Shown one piece after another: positions 26,324-39,200 of a stretch of 64,000 nt of DNA. A program made the translations under genes and the position numbers. The DNA is from Lycorma delicatula (taxonomy: Eukaryota; Arthropoda; Insecta; Hemiptera; Fulgoridae). The notes beneath the pieces were generated by a model, which did not search any database, was not told the DNA's origin, and was given only the letters and a program-made list of their open reading frames with translations. The stretch's first letter is position 1. The number at the start of each line of letters is the position of its first letter. Location of the stretch: contig NC_134455.1 of the NCBI RefSeq assembly GCF_047948215.1, positions 106,844,495 through 106,908,494 of the forward strand, read 5' to 3'.

Positions 26324-26393
26324 ATTATTATTATTATTATTATATTATTATTATTATTATTATTATTAATATTATTATTATTACTATTAAGCT
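26324..26393. repeat. Imperfect ATT/AAT microsatellite at the 5' junction of copy 1
   Basis: About 70 bases of mostly ATT units with a few interruptions. It touches the first base of the retroelement with no gap. A shorter TAA tract follows the poly-A at the other end (24168-24184). Confidence 0.9.
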
Positions 26394-27298
26394 TTGGAAC
26401 ATTAATTCCAGCAGTAATTGTTTAAAGTTTGTTATTGGATGTATTCTGAAATAAAAAGGTTTCTACGGAACATTTTACCTTGTTTTATTACTACCGTGAT
26501 TTTTCCTTTTTTTGTAATATTGATTCCTTATAACCCGTAAACAAAGTCATTTATCCTTTCAACGCAAACGATTTGCTAGTAAAGTCTTTCATTAAAAGCA
26601 TGTATTACATATTCATACTTCTATTTAAAAAAAAAACAAAAAAAACTGTTTGATTCATATGGTCAACAAATATTTCATACAAAGGAGTAATTTTGCAACT
26701 ATGTAGATCCTCACTTGTTTCTACTTCCTAGTATCCTTCAGTTTAAAAAAAAATGAAGTAATTTCTATACTTTAATATCACTCTGTATATATGTGTATAT
26801 ATATATAAATTCTATTTTTTGTTAATTAATTTTAGTACACAATATGGTATTCAAAAAGTAGGTAGCGTGATAAATTTGGTGGATATGGTATATAATTATT
26901 TTTTTTTATAATTTGAAATAAAATTATCTAAAAATAGGGCTGTAATACCGTAATAGTTAGACAGATAAGACTCAGGTAGGCGTTCATAAGAGTAAACCAT
27001 TAATTGAATTTTAATGATTAAAGAACATAATTCTAAAAGATAATAGACGTCAGTGAAAAGAATAAACACCAATATTTATTTATAGAGTTGTTGGGGTTTA
27101 ATTAGAAAAAAAATTAATAACAGTTCATCGGTGGTGGTAGGAATTATTTATTTATATATTTATAAGAAATCTGGAAGCAATCAGGAATGCTATCTCTGCT
27201 AGAGAAAAATACAAAAACAATGAAGATAATAAAAAAACAATACAAATGATAATACAAATAAAAAAAATAACATCATGAGGAAAAACATATACGAAGCA
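26394..27298. other. AT-rich DNA, no gene recognised
   Basis: The sequence cactctgtata near 26783 resembles the outer end of the Tc1-like transposons here, but I could not find its partner. A short TA/TG run follows. Confidence 0.4.
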
Positions 27299-28018
27299 AT
27301 ACAGTGTTTCTTATTAGTCAATACCTATTTTTAAGTTGATAATACATAATGTTGGAACGTCACTTTAAGGGTATCTATCATACAGAAAGCAAACTTACTT
27401 CTTACCATTAAGTTTCAGGTAATTGAATATGCCAGTTCTTAGAAAAAAAGAAAGAGCAAATATTGTAGCAAGATACGAAGTATGGAATCATTCCATTTTT
27501 GAGTCCATTGTTTTTAGAGAACTGAGAATGGTAGAAGTGCATCATTTACTGCAAAAACAAATTTAATGCCACCGTAAATTATTAACATTAAGTTCTGTAT
27601 CGGATTTTCTACGTTTTGGTCAACCATCAACTTCACAATCTGAAGAAAATGTTACCCAAGAACGTGATTTACGTAGTAATTTTTCTTGTAGGGCTGCGCC
27701 AAAGAATAACTTTATAAGACTCGGTCAAGAACTCTTGCTGAAATTGAGGGAAGAATTTCCAGATGTTCTGAATGTAGTACCCCACTATTTCTAAAGAAAA
27801 GCCGTAGATAATAATGTACCAAAACGTTTACAGAAGTGTATTGACAATGCTGGTGCTTACTTTTAATTCTAAGGCGGATTATTTGCAGTGGTAATAAATG
27901 TCCTTATGCTTCAATGGTCAAATTTATGTTAAATTTATAAACATACCGCTTAGAATTCAATTGAAAAAAGGTATGGTATCAATTGAAAAAAAGTATAAAC
28001 TTACCACACACTCTGTAT
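27299..28018 (+). mobile_element. Internally deleted Tc1/IS630-like transposon
   Basis: Candidate ends are tacagtgtttctta at 27311 on the left and the complement of tacagagtgtgtgg at about 28018 on the right. An N-terminal frame at 27430-27555 starts MPVLRKKERANIVARYEVW and looks like a transposase helix-turn-helix. It is followed in other frames by RFGQPSTSQSEENVTQ (about 27615-27665), then directly by C-terminal sequence: KTRSRTLAEIEGRI (about 27715-27760) and VPKRLQKCIDNAGAYF (about 27819-27866). The DDE core between them is missing. Several stops add to the decay. The left end is approximate. Confidence 0.6.
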
Positions 28019-28494
28019 TCAAATAAGTTTAAGTACATTTAAATACCCGATCAACACACCACACATGCAGGTAATAATATATTTATTAGTTGTCACTACA
28101 TGCAAGCAAATCGAATGGCTTTTTCTGTTCTTACTTTGTTTCTTCTTTGCAATCACTTTAAATACATATATTCGTTTAGAATAATTATTGAAGAACATTA
28201 GTATTTTATTGAAGGAGAAATAAAAATGGGTTAGAGACAGATTTCGTAATAAAGAATACACGATTACTGTGATTCAGCTGAAATTTAAAAGATTTTTGTA
28301 ATGAAGTTGTACAACAAAACAATAGGAAAAATTTTAAAGGGAAATTTAAGTGAAAAAATACAGTTTATAGAAATTTCTTATTCATTAGTTACAGAAAGAT
28401 ATCAAATTGAACAGATTTTATGAGGAATCAGAGAAAAAAATGTTTGTAAAAAAATTCTATTAAATGAAGAATTTGCTTTGAAAGTTCTTTTATT
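28019..28494. other. AT-rich spacer, no gene
   Basis: Nothing recognised. The minus-strand frame at 28019-28261 has no family resemblance. Confidence 0.4.
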
Positions 28495-30475
28495 CTTCTT
28501 CTTCAATCACGGTTTAGGTGATTCATTTGTTCCGGTTTGAAAGGGTTACCAGCGCTTTCTTGGTCTTCCCACCCTTCTTTTGTCTTTCAGTTGATAGTGT
28601 ATTATTTCCTTGGAGAACCTTCGTCTACCATCCTATTAACATGGTCCTTCCACCTCTTGTTATTATTGTGTTGCGCAAGGGTAGAACACATAACTCTCTT
28701 GTGATATCCTCGTTCCTAAAACGGTCTTCTCTAGTGTACTCCTTTACCGAACACAGGTATCTTATTTCCGCTGTCTGAATTTTACTGAGCTGTCTCTTTG
28801 ATAAGTCCCAAACCTCAGAGCCATATGACAGAATAGGAACAGCCATCACTTTATAACACTTCATTTGAGTCTCATTAAGCACCTTCCTGTGCAGTGTTCT
28901 CCTTATTGTTCCAAAAAAGGCTTGAAATCTAGAGATCTTATAGCAATCTCTATCATTCTTGTAAGTAATGTCACAGCCTAGATAATTAAAATGAGACACC
29001 TGTTCAAGAATCTTATATCCTAGGATGATTTTTGATCTAACGGAAACTTTCCCAGAAATACTATGACTTTTGTACTTGTCAGGGATATCTTAATATTATA
29101 TTGAGAGCTTAAACTATTCAGATAGAACACAGCCCTCTACAAATCATCTTCTGTTCTTTGAAGGATTATCTGATCATCTGCAAATAAAATTGATGAATAC
29201 ATCAGGGTTTATTTGTATCCCTTGGCTTACTGCACTCTTCCATTCTCTACACATTTCATCTACATATATATATATTAAACAGAGGGAGAAAGAGGATAAC
29301 CCTGCCATATACTTCTATTTATCAGAACCTCGTCAGTCATCCTCTCATCACAGATGATTACTACTGACATCTTTGCATACATACTTTTAATCACATTTAT
29401 TAAATGTTGCGGAATCCCTCTTTTCATCATAATGTACCACAATTTTCCTCTGAGTACCTTATCGAAGGCCTTCTGCAAAGCAGAGATGTGTCTCCAAATG
29501 AAACTCTACTATTTTTGCAATGATCTGTTGAAGAGAAAAAACACCATCTATGCATGACTGGATTCTCTGAAAACCCACCTGGTCCTCCATTAAAACTATC
29601 TGTTTATGTCTTTCTGTTTTTGTTGTTTTCAAAGCATTTTTCAATTCTTTCATTTCTATCAAATCAATATCAAATCTTTATTCAGCAGGTTCTGAGTCTT
29701 CTATAATAGTTCTCTCATACCACAAGTATTTGTAATGTTCTATCCATTCTTCCTTAACTGCAATGTCCAGTGTTACTACATCTTTCTCTGAGCTATTTAG
29801 ATGTTTCATAAGTTTATAGCCAATTGTTTGTCTGCCATGTACATCCTTCTCCATCATAGATATAAACCTGTCCCACGATTTCTGATGAGCTCTTCACACT
29901 ATGATTTTATCATAATTCCTTCTAATTCTACACTGTTCTCATGTGCTGTCTGAAAGATTCTGTATCATAGCTTTATATGCCTTCCTTTTATCTCCTACTA
30001 CCTCTTGTATCTCATCGTCTGACACCCTTCTTACGTTTATATATTTTGGTTTTGATAATAGTGATTCATAGGCTATCTCCCTCACTGCATTCCTTAAAAA
30101 TTTTTCTATTCTTCATCTACACATTCATTGTTGGGATTTTTGCAAGCAGTTGTGTCAACCTTTGCTGATTCATAAAACGAATACTTTCTTCCTGGCGCAA
30201 AAACAGTTTAAAGATCTCATCTGGCATCCTCTCCTTGCTGCCAATCTTCTCCTCCACCTTGCCAATAGCTCTATCTCAGAAACAAACAGGTACTGATCAC
30301 TATGAATATTACTTCCTCTATACACCCTAGTGTCACATACCTGTGGAGCTATTTTCTTATTGGTAATGACGTAATCAATTAAGAACCTATAACTCCTTGC
30401 ACACCACATGTATTTATATATATCTTTTTTTCTAACAAATGTATTAGTGATCTTCAGCTCATTGTATGCTGTAAT
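28495..30475 (-). pseudogene. Decayed endonuclease/reverse-transcriptase retrotransposon
   Basis: In minus orientation the order of an apurinic-endonuclease non-LTR polyprotein is kept. The endonuclease C-terminus is at 30475-30170, with RFLIDYVITNKKIAPQVCDT and IHSDQYLFVSEIEL, where the usual SDH is SDQ. The RT N-terminal region is weak. Then come QVGFQRIQSCIDGVFSLQQI at about 29585, the palm remnant KAFDKVLRGKLWYI, QGYPLSPSV near 29280, the catalytic FADDQIIL at about 29165-29195, and a C-terminal domain at 28999-28625 with SYGSEVWDLSKRQLSKIQ and REDRFRNEDI. Frameshifts and stops separate these pieces. The start of the endonuclease is absent, so the copy is 5' truncated. No target-site duplication was found. 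Confidence 0.8.
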
Positions 30476-31599
30476 TTACAGAAACTTAGTTGATTTTCAT
30501 ACAGGCAGTAAGTAGCTAAGTGCAATAGTCGTAACATTATTTATTGCGTTGTTTGAAGTACCTATTATCTCTGTGTTGATGTTTAAAACAGTTTTCTTTT
30601 TTTTTAGTTGCATTAATTATTACATTAACTATGTTATTTTCTTGTGGGATCAGTTCCTATCATTGATATTTTAAAAAGAAAAGAAATGTAATTAAGATTT
30701 TATCACTAGATTACATTGTTAGTAGTTGATATAAATTTATTTGAGATAAATACACTAACTGAATTTTGAGTTCATACATTAGAGTACGTTACATATGTTT
30801 TTAATGATCATGATATGTTTTTCATGAATCGAGATGTCCAATTATATGATATTAGGATCTATAATAATTTACATAATATTTCCAAAAATGAGAAACATAA
30901 AATATTCAATATATTTCAGGAGTATAAAGTTTAAAGATAACATAATGATAATATTAAGATATTACCTGTAATAATAAAAAAAATATATTAAAGAATCGAA
31001 AATTATTGCATTTTATTCATACAATGAATTTTTCTAATATTTGGGCAGCATCTTAGATAACATTATTTTCTATTATTGGATTTACGTTTATATTTTGCAA
31101 TGTTCTGTTTAGCTCCATTATTCGTGACTTTTATAACACTTTATAAAGTATTTGAAATAAATATACAGAATAAACAGTAATTTAAAAATGAATTATGATC
31201 AGAAATACTCATAATATAAAACAAGTAAGTTCTAGAGATCTAGTAGAACTCTTAATGTTTTATAATAAATTTTAAAGCCAAGAGAGAGTACAAATAGTAA
31301 GACAACTCAGGTTGGCATTTTATTTTAATGCCTTTAGGTGCTGTTTTACTAAGAAGAATTGTACATTTCTCGTTTTAGGCAGTCCATCTCCACTTTGCTA
31401 ATTTTTAACAGTAGATAACCTTTTCGTAAACGTTGATTTACGATAATTCCTTCAAATCTTCATTAAATTTAGATTAAGTTAATTATATTATTACTATTAT
31501 TATTATATATTAACGTGCTTCAGATTTGTTTGATTTCGGTTAAATAAGAGATGGTTCCGAAGTACATAAATTTCGAAAATATTTTTGTTTTTTTGGTTT
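30476..31599. other. AT-rich DNA, no gene recognised
   Basis: No coding motif or shared repeat was found; short A- and T-runs only. Confidence 0.45.
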
Positions 31600-31751
31600 G
31601 AGGATATAAACACATAAGCTTGAATCTTGTTTGTATTATATGGAAATAGAATTTTGTAACGTCGGAAAAATGACGTGCCTAACCGGGGGATTCGAACACT
31701 GTGTCTTCGGATGAAAAACCGAGATTCTACCATTCCGCCACGTAAATCGGC
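31600..31751 (-). mobile_element. SINE-B family, tRNA-derived copy
   Basis: On the minus strand the head is tRNA-like: an A-box region with ggcggaatggtagaatctcg and a B-box with gttcgaatccccc about 30 bases later. The body then reads cacgtcatttttccgacg and aaattctatttccat, which matches the body of the copies at 33895 and 54086. The acceptor stem does not pair and a SINE body follows, so this is not a functional tRNA gene. Confidence 0.6.
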
Positions 31752-33037
31752 AATTTATAAATTAAATGAAATGTAAATTTAACTATTGAAAAATAATATT
31801 ACAATATATTAAACGAATCTACTAATCGTATTTAAGTTTGTGTAGAAATATTTTTTTAAAATTCATTCACTAAAATCTTTTTTCTTATTTTATAAACACA
31901 TCCCTTAATTAAATCTTTTCTTATTTCTTCTAATAATCAAGAAAACTGGATGTTGGAAATTACATTAATAACGTCATAATATTTTAAATGTAACTTTTAC
32001 AAATCCATCCAAAAATAATGGAATTATGTTTTATTCATTTAAGCTTATATTACAGAATGATGACGCTGGTCTATTAAAACTGTCTTCCACATTTTCTCCT
32101 TTTCTATTCATCTTCATTAATATTTACATAAATGGCAAAACAAGAATGTTCATTTTCAAACCCACGTATATAAACGACCTTGGTGTTTGACGCTTTTTAA
32201 AATTCTTATCCTATCCTCGAAGATTGTTACCAGTGATGATTCTTCATTTGGAAGTAGGTACCACAACAGTCTAGCTTTATTTTTTCCTTCATCCTCATTT
32301 AAATATATCATTTTAAATTTTACCTGCTCAGTCTATCCTCATAATTTCTATAACCTTCTAATAATTCTGTATTTTTTTGGACCTCTTAAATTCAAATGCT
32401 TGAAGCGTACTTTTTCTGTGTGACAATTTTAAAGGTTTCACGCATAAAAAGGACTGATTTATACTTAAAACAATTTTATTTCCGGCTATTTATTACCTTG
32501 TACTTTTTTGTATAACAAAAAATTGTATTTTTTTTTTTTTTTATTAAAATGTAATGTAGTTAGTTTTTTTTTTATATACGAGTAAAAATAAATTTTAGAT
32601 TTATGTGTAGGATATTAAATATATAAAACGATAACATTAATTTTGCTTATACTCATAAATTTGGTTTAAATCTAAGTTATTGTAGCTCTTCAGAATTACA
32701 GTTTTAACATTATTTGTAATTACTAACGAATAAATTTTAAGATGCTTGATTTTAAGTATAAGATTTAACGTTTGTTTTATTTATACAAAATAAATTTCAG
32801 CACGATTATTTAATCAAGAAGTAATATTATTGACGATTTATAAATTTATTAATTACAAATCCATAAATATCATAAGTAGATATCACAAGTGCTTGCTTTT
32901 CGTGTTGTTTCATAACATTAAAATATAATTCGATAGTACTGTAACAAAAGTAATACAATTTGAATAACAATAAGTACGAGTGAAAAGTTATTGATATTCA
33001 AAACTCATTTTTTCTTTCTGTTGCATAAAATATTAAA
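31752..33037. other. AT-rich DNA, no gene recognised
   Basis: A T-run at 32530-32542 and scattered AT repeats. No coding motif. The frame at 32187-32423 has no family resemblance. Confidence 0.45.
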
Positions 33038-33260
33038 CCGGGTTCAGCGAAGCGCAGCTGGGAGGAGTAGGAAGCTTGCTTGCATGCGTGCGTATGAAGT
33101 TCAAATTACGCAAGATATATTTTTCAAATATAAAACGGCACGAGCTAAGATAACTGGGAGGGATGCACTGTGCACAGCAAGGCAGGTAACACTTTCATCC
33201 ATCCATTGTTGCCTCACCTTAACAAACTGTGCAACCAGTTTTGCCTACGCAAATTAATAA
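33038..33260. repeat. GC-richer repeat fragment, class unknown
   Basis: It starts accgggttcagcgaagcgca, a phrase like the taccgg patches at 22550-22640, and includes a purine-pyrimidine run near gcatgcgtgcgtatg. The compositional jump suggests a repeat fragment or an old Helitron-like end. The 88-residue frame crossing it is not convincing as a gene. Confidence 0.3.
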
Positions 33261-33894
33261 CATAGATATAGAAAGTATGCAACCTACTGCTAGACCTTGC
33301 TCGTTTTATATTATTGACATAAAATCTACTACTCTCGTTACATTTGCTATGAAAGATAATATTAAAAAAAAACAAAATCCTCTTTAAAAAGACAATTTTC
33401 TGTTGAAAAGATTATCTTCGTTTAAAGAATTCACCGCAACCAGTAACAAAGAGAATATAAGCCGGGATGACTAAATCTATCTTTTACGGTATATTGAGAT
33501 AAAAAATATCCATGATTTTTAGTGAAAATAAAGCTAACATGAGGACCATCCAAGTCTAATATTAACTGACAATAGAATTTGATTTAATGTCTTACTCAGT
33601 GTGGCTACTTTATTCGTTCAGTTAACTGAACTGTAATAATGAAAAATATGGTGCTCATATATTTACTGTGAATAATAAAATTATGTAATAAATTTATCAA
33701 AAATAAAGTCTTTATTCCACTTATACTGTGTATTATTTGGTTTTTTTCATGAAGTATAAAAAAAAAATGCTAAAAATTTATTTTTTAAAACTCTTTTTTT
33801 TCAACAAGCATAATAAAAATTAATCTCTTACTAAAATAATAAGCTCTTTAGAAGATGTTTATGGAGTAATTAATAATCATTTGCCACTGAAAAT

Positions 33895-34079
33895 GCCGAT
33901 CTTCGTGGTGGAGTGGTAGCGTCTCGTTCTTTCATTCTTTCATCCGAAGGTCCTGGGATTGAATCCCGATCAGGTATGACATCTTTAAAACGCTATAAAT
34001 TGCCATTTTCATATTCCCAAGTATAAATTTCTGTGTGAGCTTCTGTGGGGAATTAATTAATCGGTTAAAAAAAAATTAA
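33895..34079 (+). mobile_element. SINE-B family, best copy
   Basis: The A-box region ggtggagtggtagcgtctcg lies at 33907-33926 and the B-box ggattgaatcccgatc at 33957-33972, spaced as in a tRNA gene. The body has gacatctttaaaacgctat and attttcatattccca, and ends in an A-run of nine. It matches 54086-54240 and, on the other strand, 31600-31751. The length of about 185 bases and the internal polymerase III promoter fit a tRNA-derived SINE. Confidence 0.7.
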
Positions 34080-35261
34080 TCTTAGATATAAACCCAAATA
34101 CTTATTAATAGAATAAAGCTAGAATCTATGAACTTAGTATGGGATAGATTAGGTTTATTTAGTAATTAATAAAAGTAATAAGATATAAATTAAAGTAAAA
34201 CCTCTAAAATTAAATGAAGTAATTAAATTTTTTTGTAAATTTTTGCGCGAAATACCCCTTTTATTAGCACGAGTAAAAATGAAGGGATTACCTATGAATT
34301 GATAAAAATTAGTCGATTGCGTTTTTTTTCCTGTTCGCAAGTCACGTCAGAAAGAGGAAAAAATAAAAGAAACTAGTAAAGTATTGTATGACTATCCTTG
34401 CTATTAATAATAAAAATTAAAAGAATTAGAACCAAAAAACAAACAATAAAAAAAGAGAATATATATTTTTTAGAGGTGGAGAATGAATTTTAAAATAATT
34501 CTTCTAAAAAAATTCTCATATACAGGTATATTTTGTTAATTAAGCATACAAAGTTTACTTAAGTAAAATTTTCTCTAAATGTAACATCCCTTCAATAAAG
34601 TATAATAAAAAAAAAACGTTTTCAAAAAACTTTTCTTTGTTTTAGGTCCAGGGTTTATAATATAAAAAACAAATGTTGAAATTTCTTGATAGATTAAGAA
34701 TAAACTTTCAAAAAATTCTTGTTAAATATTTAAAACGAAGGGAGATAGAGCAAAAGAACAAAAAATATGTATTTTAAGAGGTGGGGGTAGATTTTTTGAA
34801 ACTTTTTTTGGATTATTTATACATGCAATATAAGTAAAAAATTGGCCAAAGTAATATTTTTTCTAAAGTGTTTCTGAAGAAAATCGAAATCGATTTTTTT
34901 TTGCAATATCCTCCTCCTCTTTCGACAAGTTTAGAAAAAAAAATAATATGATTAATACGCTATGTATAGAAAGAAATATTTGAGCCAGATTTGAAGAAAA
35001 TAGTTAAGTTAATCCAAAGAGAGATATAATGAGGCTAAAAGCAGTGCAACACACATACGTACAATTATTTCTATGCACATATACATATGTCGTTTTGTCT
35101 AAATGAACTATTTGGATTCTAAACATAAAAATTTTCAAAAATACCCGACACCCTTTTTTGATATGATTATCGTAGTTTCTCCTTTAATTACATCATAGCT
35201 ATATTTTCCTGGAAAATAGAAGACAAAATGTTAATATATAATTTATACAAAAGCTTTACGA
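34080..35261. other. AT-rich dispersed-repeat DNA, no gene
   Basis: Phrases such as gaaatcgatttttttttgca and cctcctcctctttcgac resemble the spacer at 17600-18060, so part of this may be another non-coding repeat. No coding motif. Confidence 0.35.
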
Positions 35262-36209
35262 GAGCAAGTCAAAAATTATCTATATTTTCGCTTAAACTTT
35301 TATATTTAAAGGTTGTCATACTGCCTTCTGCGTATGCAAACTTAGAGTTGGTATGACTATGGTAACGTGTACGAAATTTGATCCCGATCGCTTCATTTGC
35401 CTTCCGTCTATTACAGTGTAAAATATGTCCTCTCCGCTAGCAGTTAGCACTAAGCAGAGATCCGATTTCTTTGGTCGGAGGGTGTGAAAGGGGCTAAAAT
35501 TTATGAAAGACTTTTATCACAAGAGGGGGACAGTGCTTCATCACGTAAAAGTATTTTTTCGTGAATCGAGTACTTTAAAAGCGGCCGGATGAGAGTGACG
35601 CACAAGAGGGAGCAGGATGCCCGTCAACCACCACCACGGATGACAAGATTCAACAAGCTCGAGAGATGGCTTTGAGAATAGGCGAGTTACCATCGATGAG
35701 GTAACGTCTTTTTGAATATCAGTCTTGGAGTTGCCCATTAGATCATCAATGACGAACTCGGCTTCCGAAAAGTCAATTGACGAAGAAAGTGTTGTTGTTG
35801 TAGTTGTATGACAACACCCACCCGCAATGGCTCACCACACCGTTCAAACCATCAGCGATATGAATTTTGAGGAACAGGAAAACCCTCCCTTCAGCCCAGA
35901 TCTTGCTCCCTCCAACTTTCATTTATTTGCGTCGCTTTCATCTGTTTGATTCCTTTGTAAGGTCGTTAATTTTTCACAGACTTAGATGTGCAGGAAGCGG
36001 TGCAAAAGTAGCTTCTTGATTAAACCTTCTTGAAAGAAGTATGCAAGCTTATAGAAAGATCTGGTCCAGCTGTGTGGTCCATCTGTCCAGCTGTCCTGCC
36101 TTATAGACAAGGCAGGTGACCATGTAGAAAAATTATGTACATTTTTGAACCCGTACCTTTGTGTAAATAAATTGTAGAATGAAAATTGTACATAATTTTT
36201 TACTAGCCC
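35262..36209 (+). mobile_element. Internally deleted mariner-like transposon
   Basis: The ends are imperfect inverted repeats of about 28 bases: gagcaagtcaaaaattatct at the left and the complement of gggctagtaaaaaattatgt at the right. The plus strand carries a decayed transposase N-terminus at about 35425-35790, with RVTIDEVTSFLNIS typical of the second mariner helix-turn-helix. It then jumps to C-terminal sequence: NPPFSPDLAPSNFHLFASL at about 35882-35938. The catalytic middle with the first two acids is missing. At about 950 bases it is a shortened, non-autonomous derivative with further frameshifts. The minus-strand frame 35541-35738 is a shadow. Confidence 0.75.
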
Positions 36210-39200
36210 TAGTAATTAGCAACAAATAACTAAATCCAAAATGACAACTAATTAATACTTAATTTCATTTTATTACATTATGTAACACCAGAATGCAATC
36301 ATAAATTACTAACAAAAGAAGACTTAAAAATAACATAAAAAAATGTTTATTTAAAAAAATCATAAAGCGTTAACAGTAAATCACTATGTCTTTTTATTGT
36401 ATATGTCTAAAATTTTATTCTTCATTATAAAATTAAATTATACTTCACATATAAAATTAGAACAATCTCACCAATGAGGGATTTTGCTCTGAAACCCTTA
36501 AACAAATTACAAATATATGAAAAACATAACTGATCTACTTTAATTTACAACTTTAAAAGTTAATAGAGTAATTTTATTCTAAATCGGTACTGAAACAAAA
36601 ACAGTTGACCAATCGTAATCATTTAACAATTCAATTACATCAACCCTGTTCACTTGCCTTCAACCATTTCAATCTAATTCAGATAATAATGGGCAGACAC
36701 TTAAAATGTAGTGTAAGTCTTGTCTTTATTTCTGTTACAGAGCCAACACAGCAGCTCTTTATTCCTATAAAATGTACCAATGTTATACTAAGTAAAGGCC
36801 TTAGTAGGTCTTCTACTTAGCTTAATTATCCATCTCCTATTATTTAAAGAATGTTAGTAGAAAATTAGTCCTATAAATTACTTCGAAATTCTCTATTTTA
36901 ATAAAGCACTCGCAAAATTATATTTTTCCTAACAAAATTACTCTGATATTTTATACCGATCTGCGTAGTTTTAAATATTTAAAAAAAAAATTAATTTTAT
37001 ATTATTTAAATTAAGATTTACATCTAGATTATAGTCCGATAAAATTCTTCATTTCCTCTGACTAATATATGTTCTTTTTCATGCAAACTAATAATATAAT
37101 ATATTATATATTATATATATTATATATTTATTATATGGTTATTATATTTTGGCTTCCTATAATTGGTTTACTCACTATATAGTTACCGCATATATTCTAT
37201 AACAAAATTATTATAAAATACTTACACAACAGTAAACAAATACTGTAAAATATTTTAACTGCTCAAAAACTGTACTATAATATGTCACTAACTTAATTAA
37301 CTTTGTACGAGAGTCGAATTATTTATTCACTTTGATTAAGATATATATTTTTTTTTACATAAAACATGTATACTTTATTTATAATTTAATGTATTTTGTG
37401 AGTTCCTATATGTATTTGTAGACAGAAATATAAGAAACATAACCTTTAATATAATATATGCATTTTACACTGAAAATATACTAACACGTCGGTTTATTTA
37501 TAAGTTTGTTTTTATGTTATCTTCCTACTCATAACGACTCTGCAAATTCAGTCTTCTGATTATAAAACTGGTTTCAAAGCAACACCATTCTAGACGTTTT
37601 TAAGTCAGTATTTAGATAAGGAATTATTACTATAAAATGAGTTTAAATAGTAAAGAAAAAATGGACTAATTAACATGCCATAGTCAAATTCATTAATTTT
37701 TCCCGTCTTTTTAAAGAAAAGTACGGTATTACTTTTGGTCACATGATGGTATGGTCGAGGGGGCTGACAATCAATTTTTTCTAAGTTTTATGATATACTG
37801 AGTACAAAAATACCATTCGCTTAAATGGTGGTCTCCTTATATATATTTATAGGCGTATGTGTACATTTTGTGGCTCAAAAATATCGAAAACTACTACATC
37901 AATTTCATGAAATTTTGATATGCCCTAGTTGTATACCTGAAGTTGTGCAAGTGAAAAATTTTATGGAGATTGTTTGAATCGTTTGAGTTACGCTTAATTT
38001 AAGGTCGAAAAAATTTGACCGGAACAAGTTAGAAGTGTAGTTCGTTAAGATGCTGCAAGTTGGAACGTTGACGTTACTTTGTCTGAGGTATTTATTTTTA
38101 GCAATATTTTTCGGCGTATTCAGGCAGCGTTTCCTACTTTGAGGGTCATGATGACTTCGTATGTTTTTTTTTATCTAAGGATTATGTTGATTGTGTTGTG
38201 GTGTATTTTTTATAAGCGTATATGTTGTATTTATTTTAGATTAAACCTCTTATTTAATACTCATTATTACAATTTGACACAATAGCGTTTGTTTAATATT
38301 TACTCCACCACCAGCTTGATAGGCAGACAGCATATTGAAAATAAGTACATCTACATCTACATCCTTTAATCAAAGTTACGATGTTCACAATATGAGATGA
38401 TTGATGTTTATTGCCTGTATTTAACTTGTAGTAAATAAAAAAAAATAATAATAAATAAATAAAATAACGGTAAATAGCATTAGGTTAACGAATTAACGAA
38501 AATTTTAACTACAGGTTTATTATCAACAACTAAAGACATACAGCCTATAAATATTACTTTCATTTATTTATTTCTATCTTCTGTCAATCATTATTAATTG
38601 CTTAGCTTCATAATACAAGCATTTTATATTTAAGCTACGCGTTAGATAATTAATAAAACAGGTTAGAAGTAAAATAATTACCGGATGAGGGCTGTAACTA
38701 ATTATTCTTCACGTCCTTGCTGAATAGGATTCTCAATTTGTATAACTACAACCTTTGTATGATACTAATTTTTTTTTTTTTTACTTTTATCACTATTAAA
38801 ATGGGAAAATATTTTTAATGCCTATAAATCATGCGTCGATTTCAATATGTATTATTTAAAAAAAGTTTTTTTGATAGACAATTTAATTGAAACAATCGAA
38901 GAACTTGTGGCTGTACTTTTTTATCAAAAAAAAAGCTTATGTTATAAAAAGACAATCCTAGTCGAATTCAATTGTCTCATTTGGACAAGGGAGGTTATGA
39001 AGTGTTATTGGACAAAAATCGTTAATGTGACCTTTCGTATCTTATTGAATTCATCTTCTAGAATTCGTTGTAGGATAAAAAAATATGTCTAGTGTAAAAA
39101 TCAGTTCCCTATAGGAAAAATGGAATCGACCAAATAACCCACATCGTTACTTGATTTTTTTTCAATCAAAAACACACGGAACTTAACAATATTCAATGTA

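Larger units (their letters stand above)
24168..26393 (-). mobile_element. ORF1-only non-LTR retroelement, copy 1, flanked by AAT tracts
   Basis: In minus orientation: an (AAT)n tract (26393-26324), a 540-base GC-rich 5' UTR starting gccctgagg (26323-25784), one gag-like ORF1 (25783-24343), a 3' UTR of about 150 bases ending ttgcccccaaaaaacctc, an A-run (24194-24182) and (TAA)n (24184-24168). No endonuclease or reverse transcriptase is present between the ORF1 stop and the tail. The element is therefore complete at both ends but cannot move alone. The same arrangement at the 3' side is seen in copy 2 (40836-42220), and the same 5' UTR in copy 3 (63064-63603). Confidence 0.8.

Noticed and set aside
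26324..26393. CRISPR-like or satellite array
   Set aside because: A simple ATT microsatellite without spacers.
33895..33972. tRNA gene
   Set aside because: A- and B-boxes are present, but there is no paired acceptor stem and a repeated SINE body follows. The same holds for 31600, 42246, 54086 and 57011.
38847..39092. 81-codon plus-strand frame
   Set aside because: No motif or family resemblance; this length is expected by chance in a window of this size.
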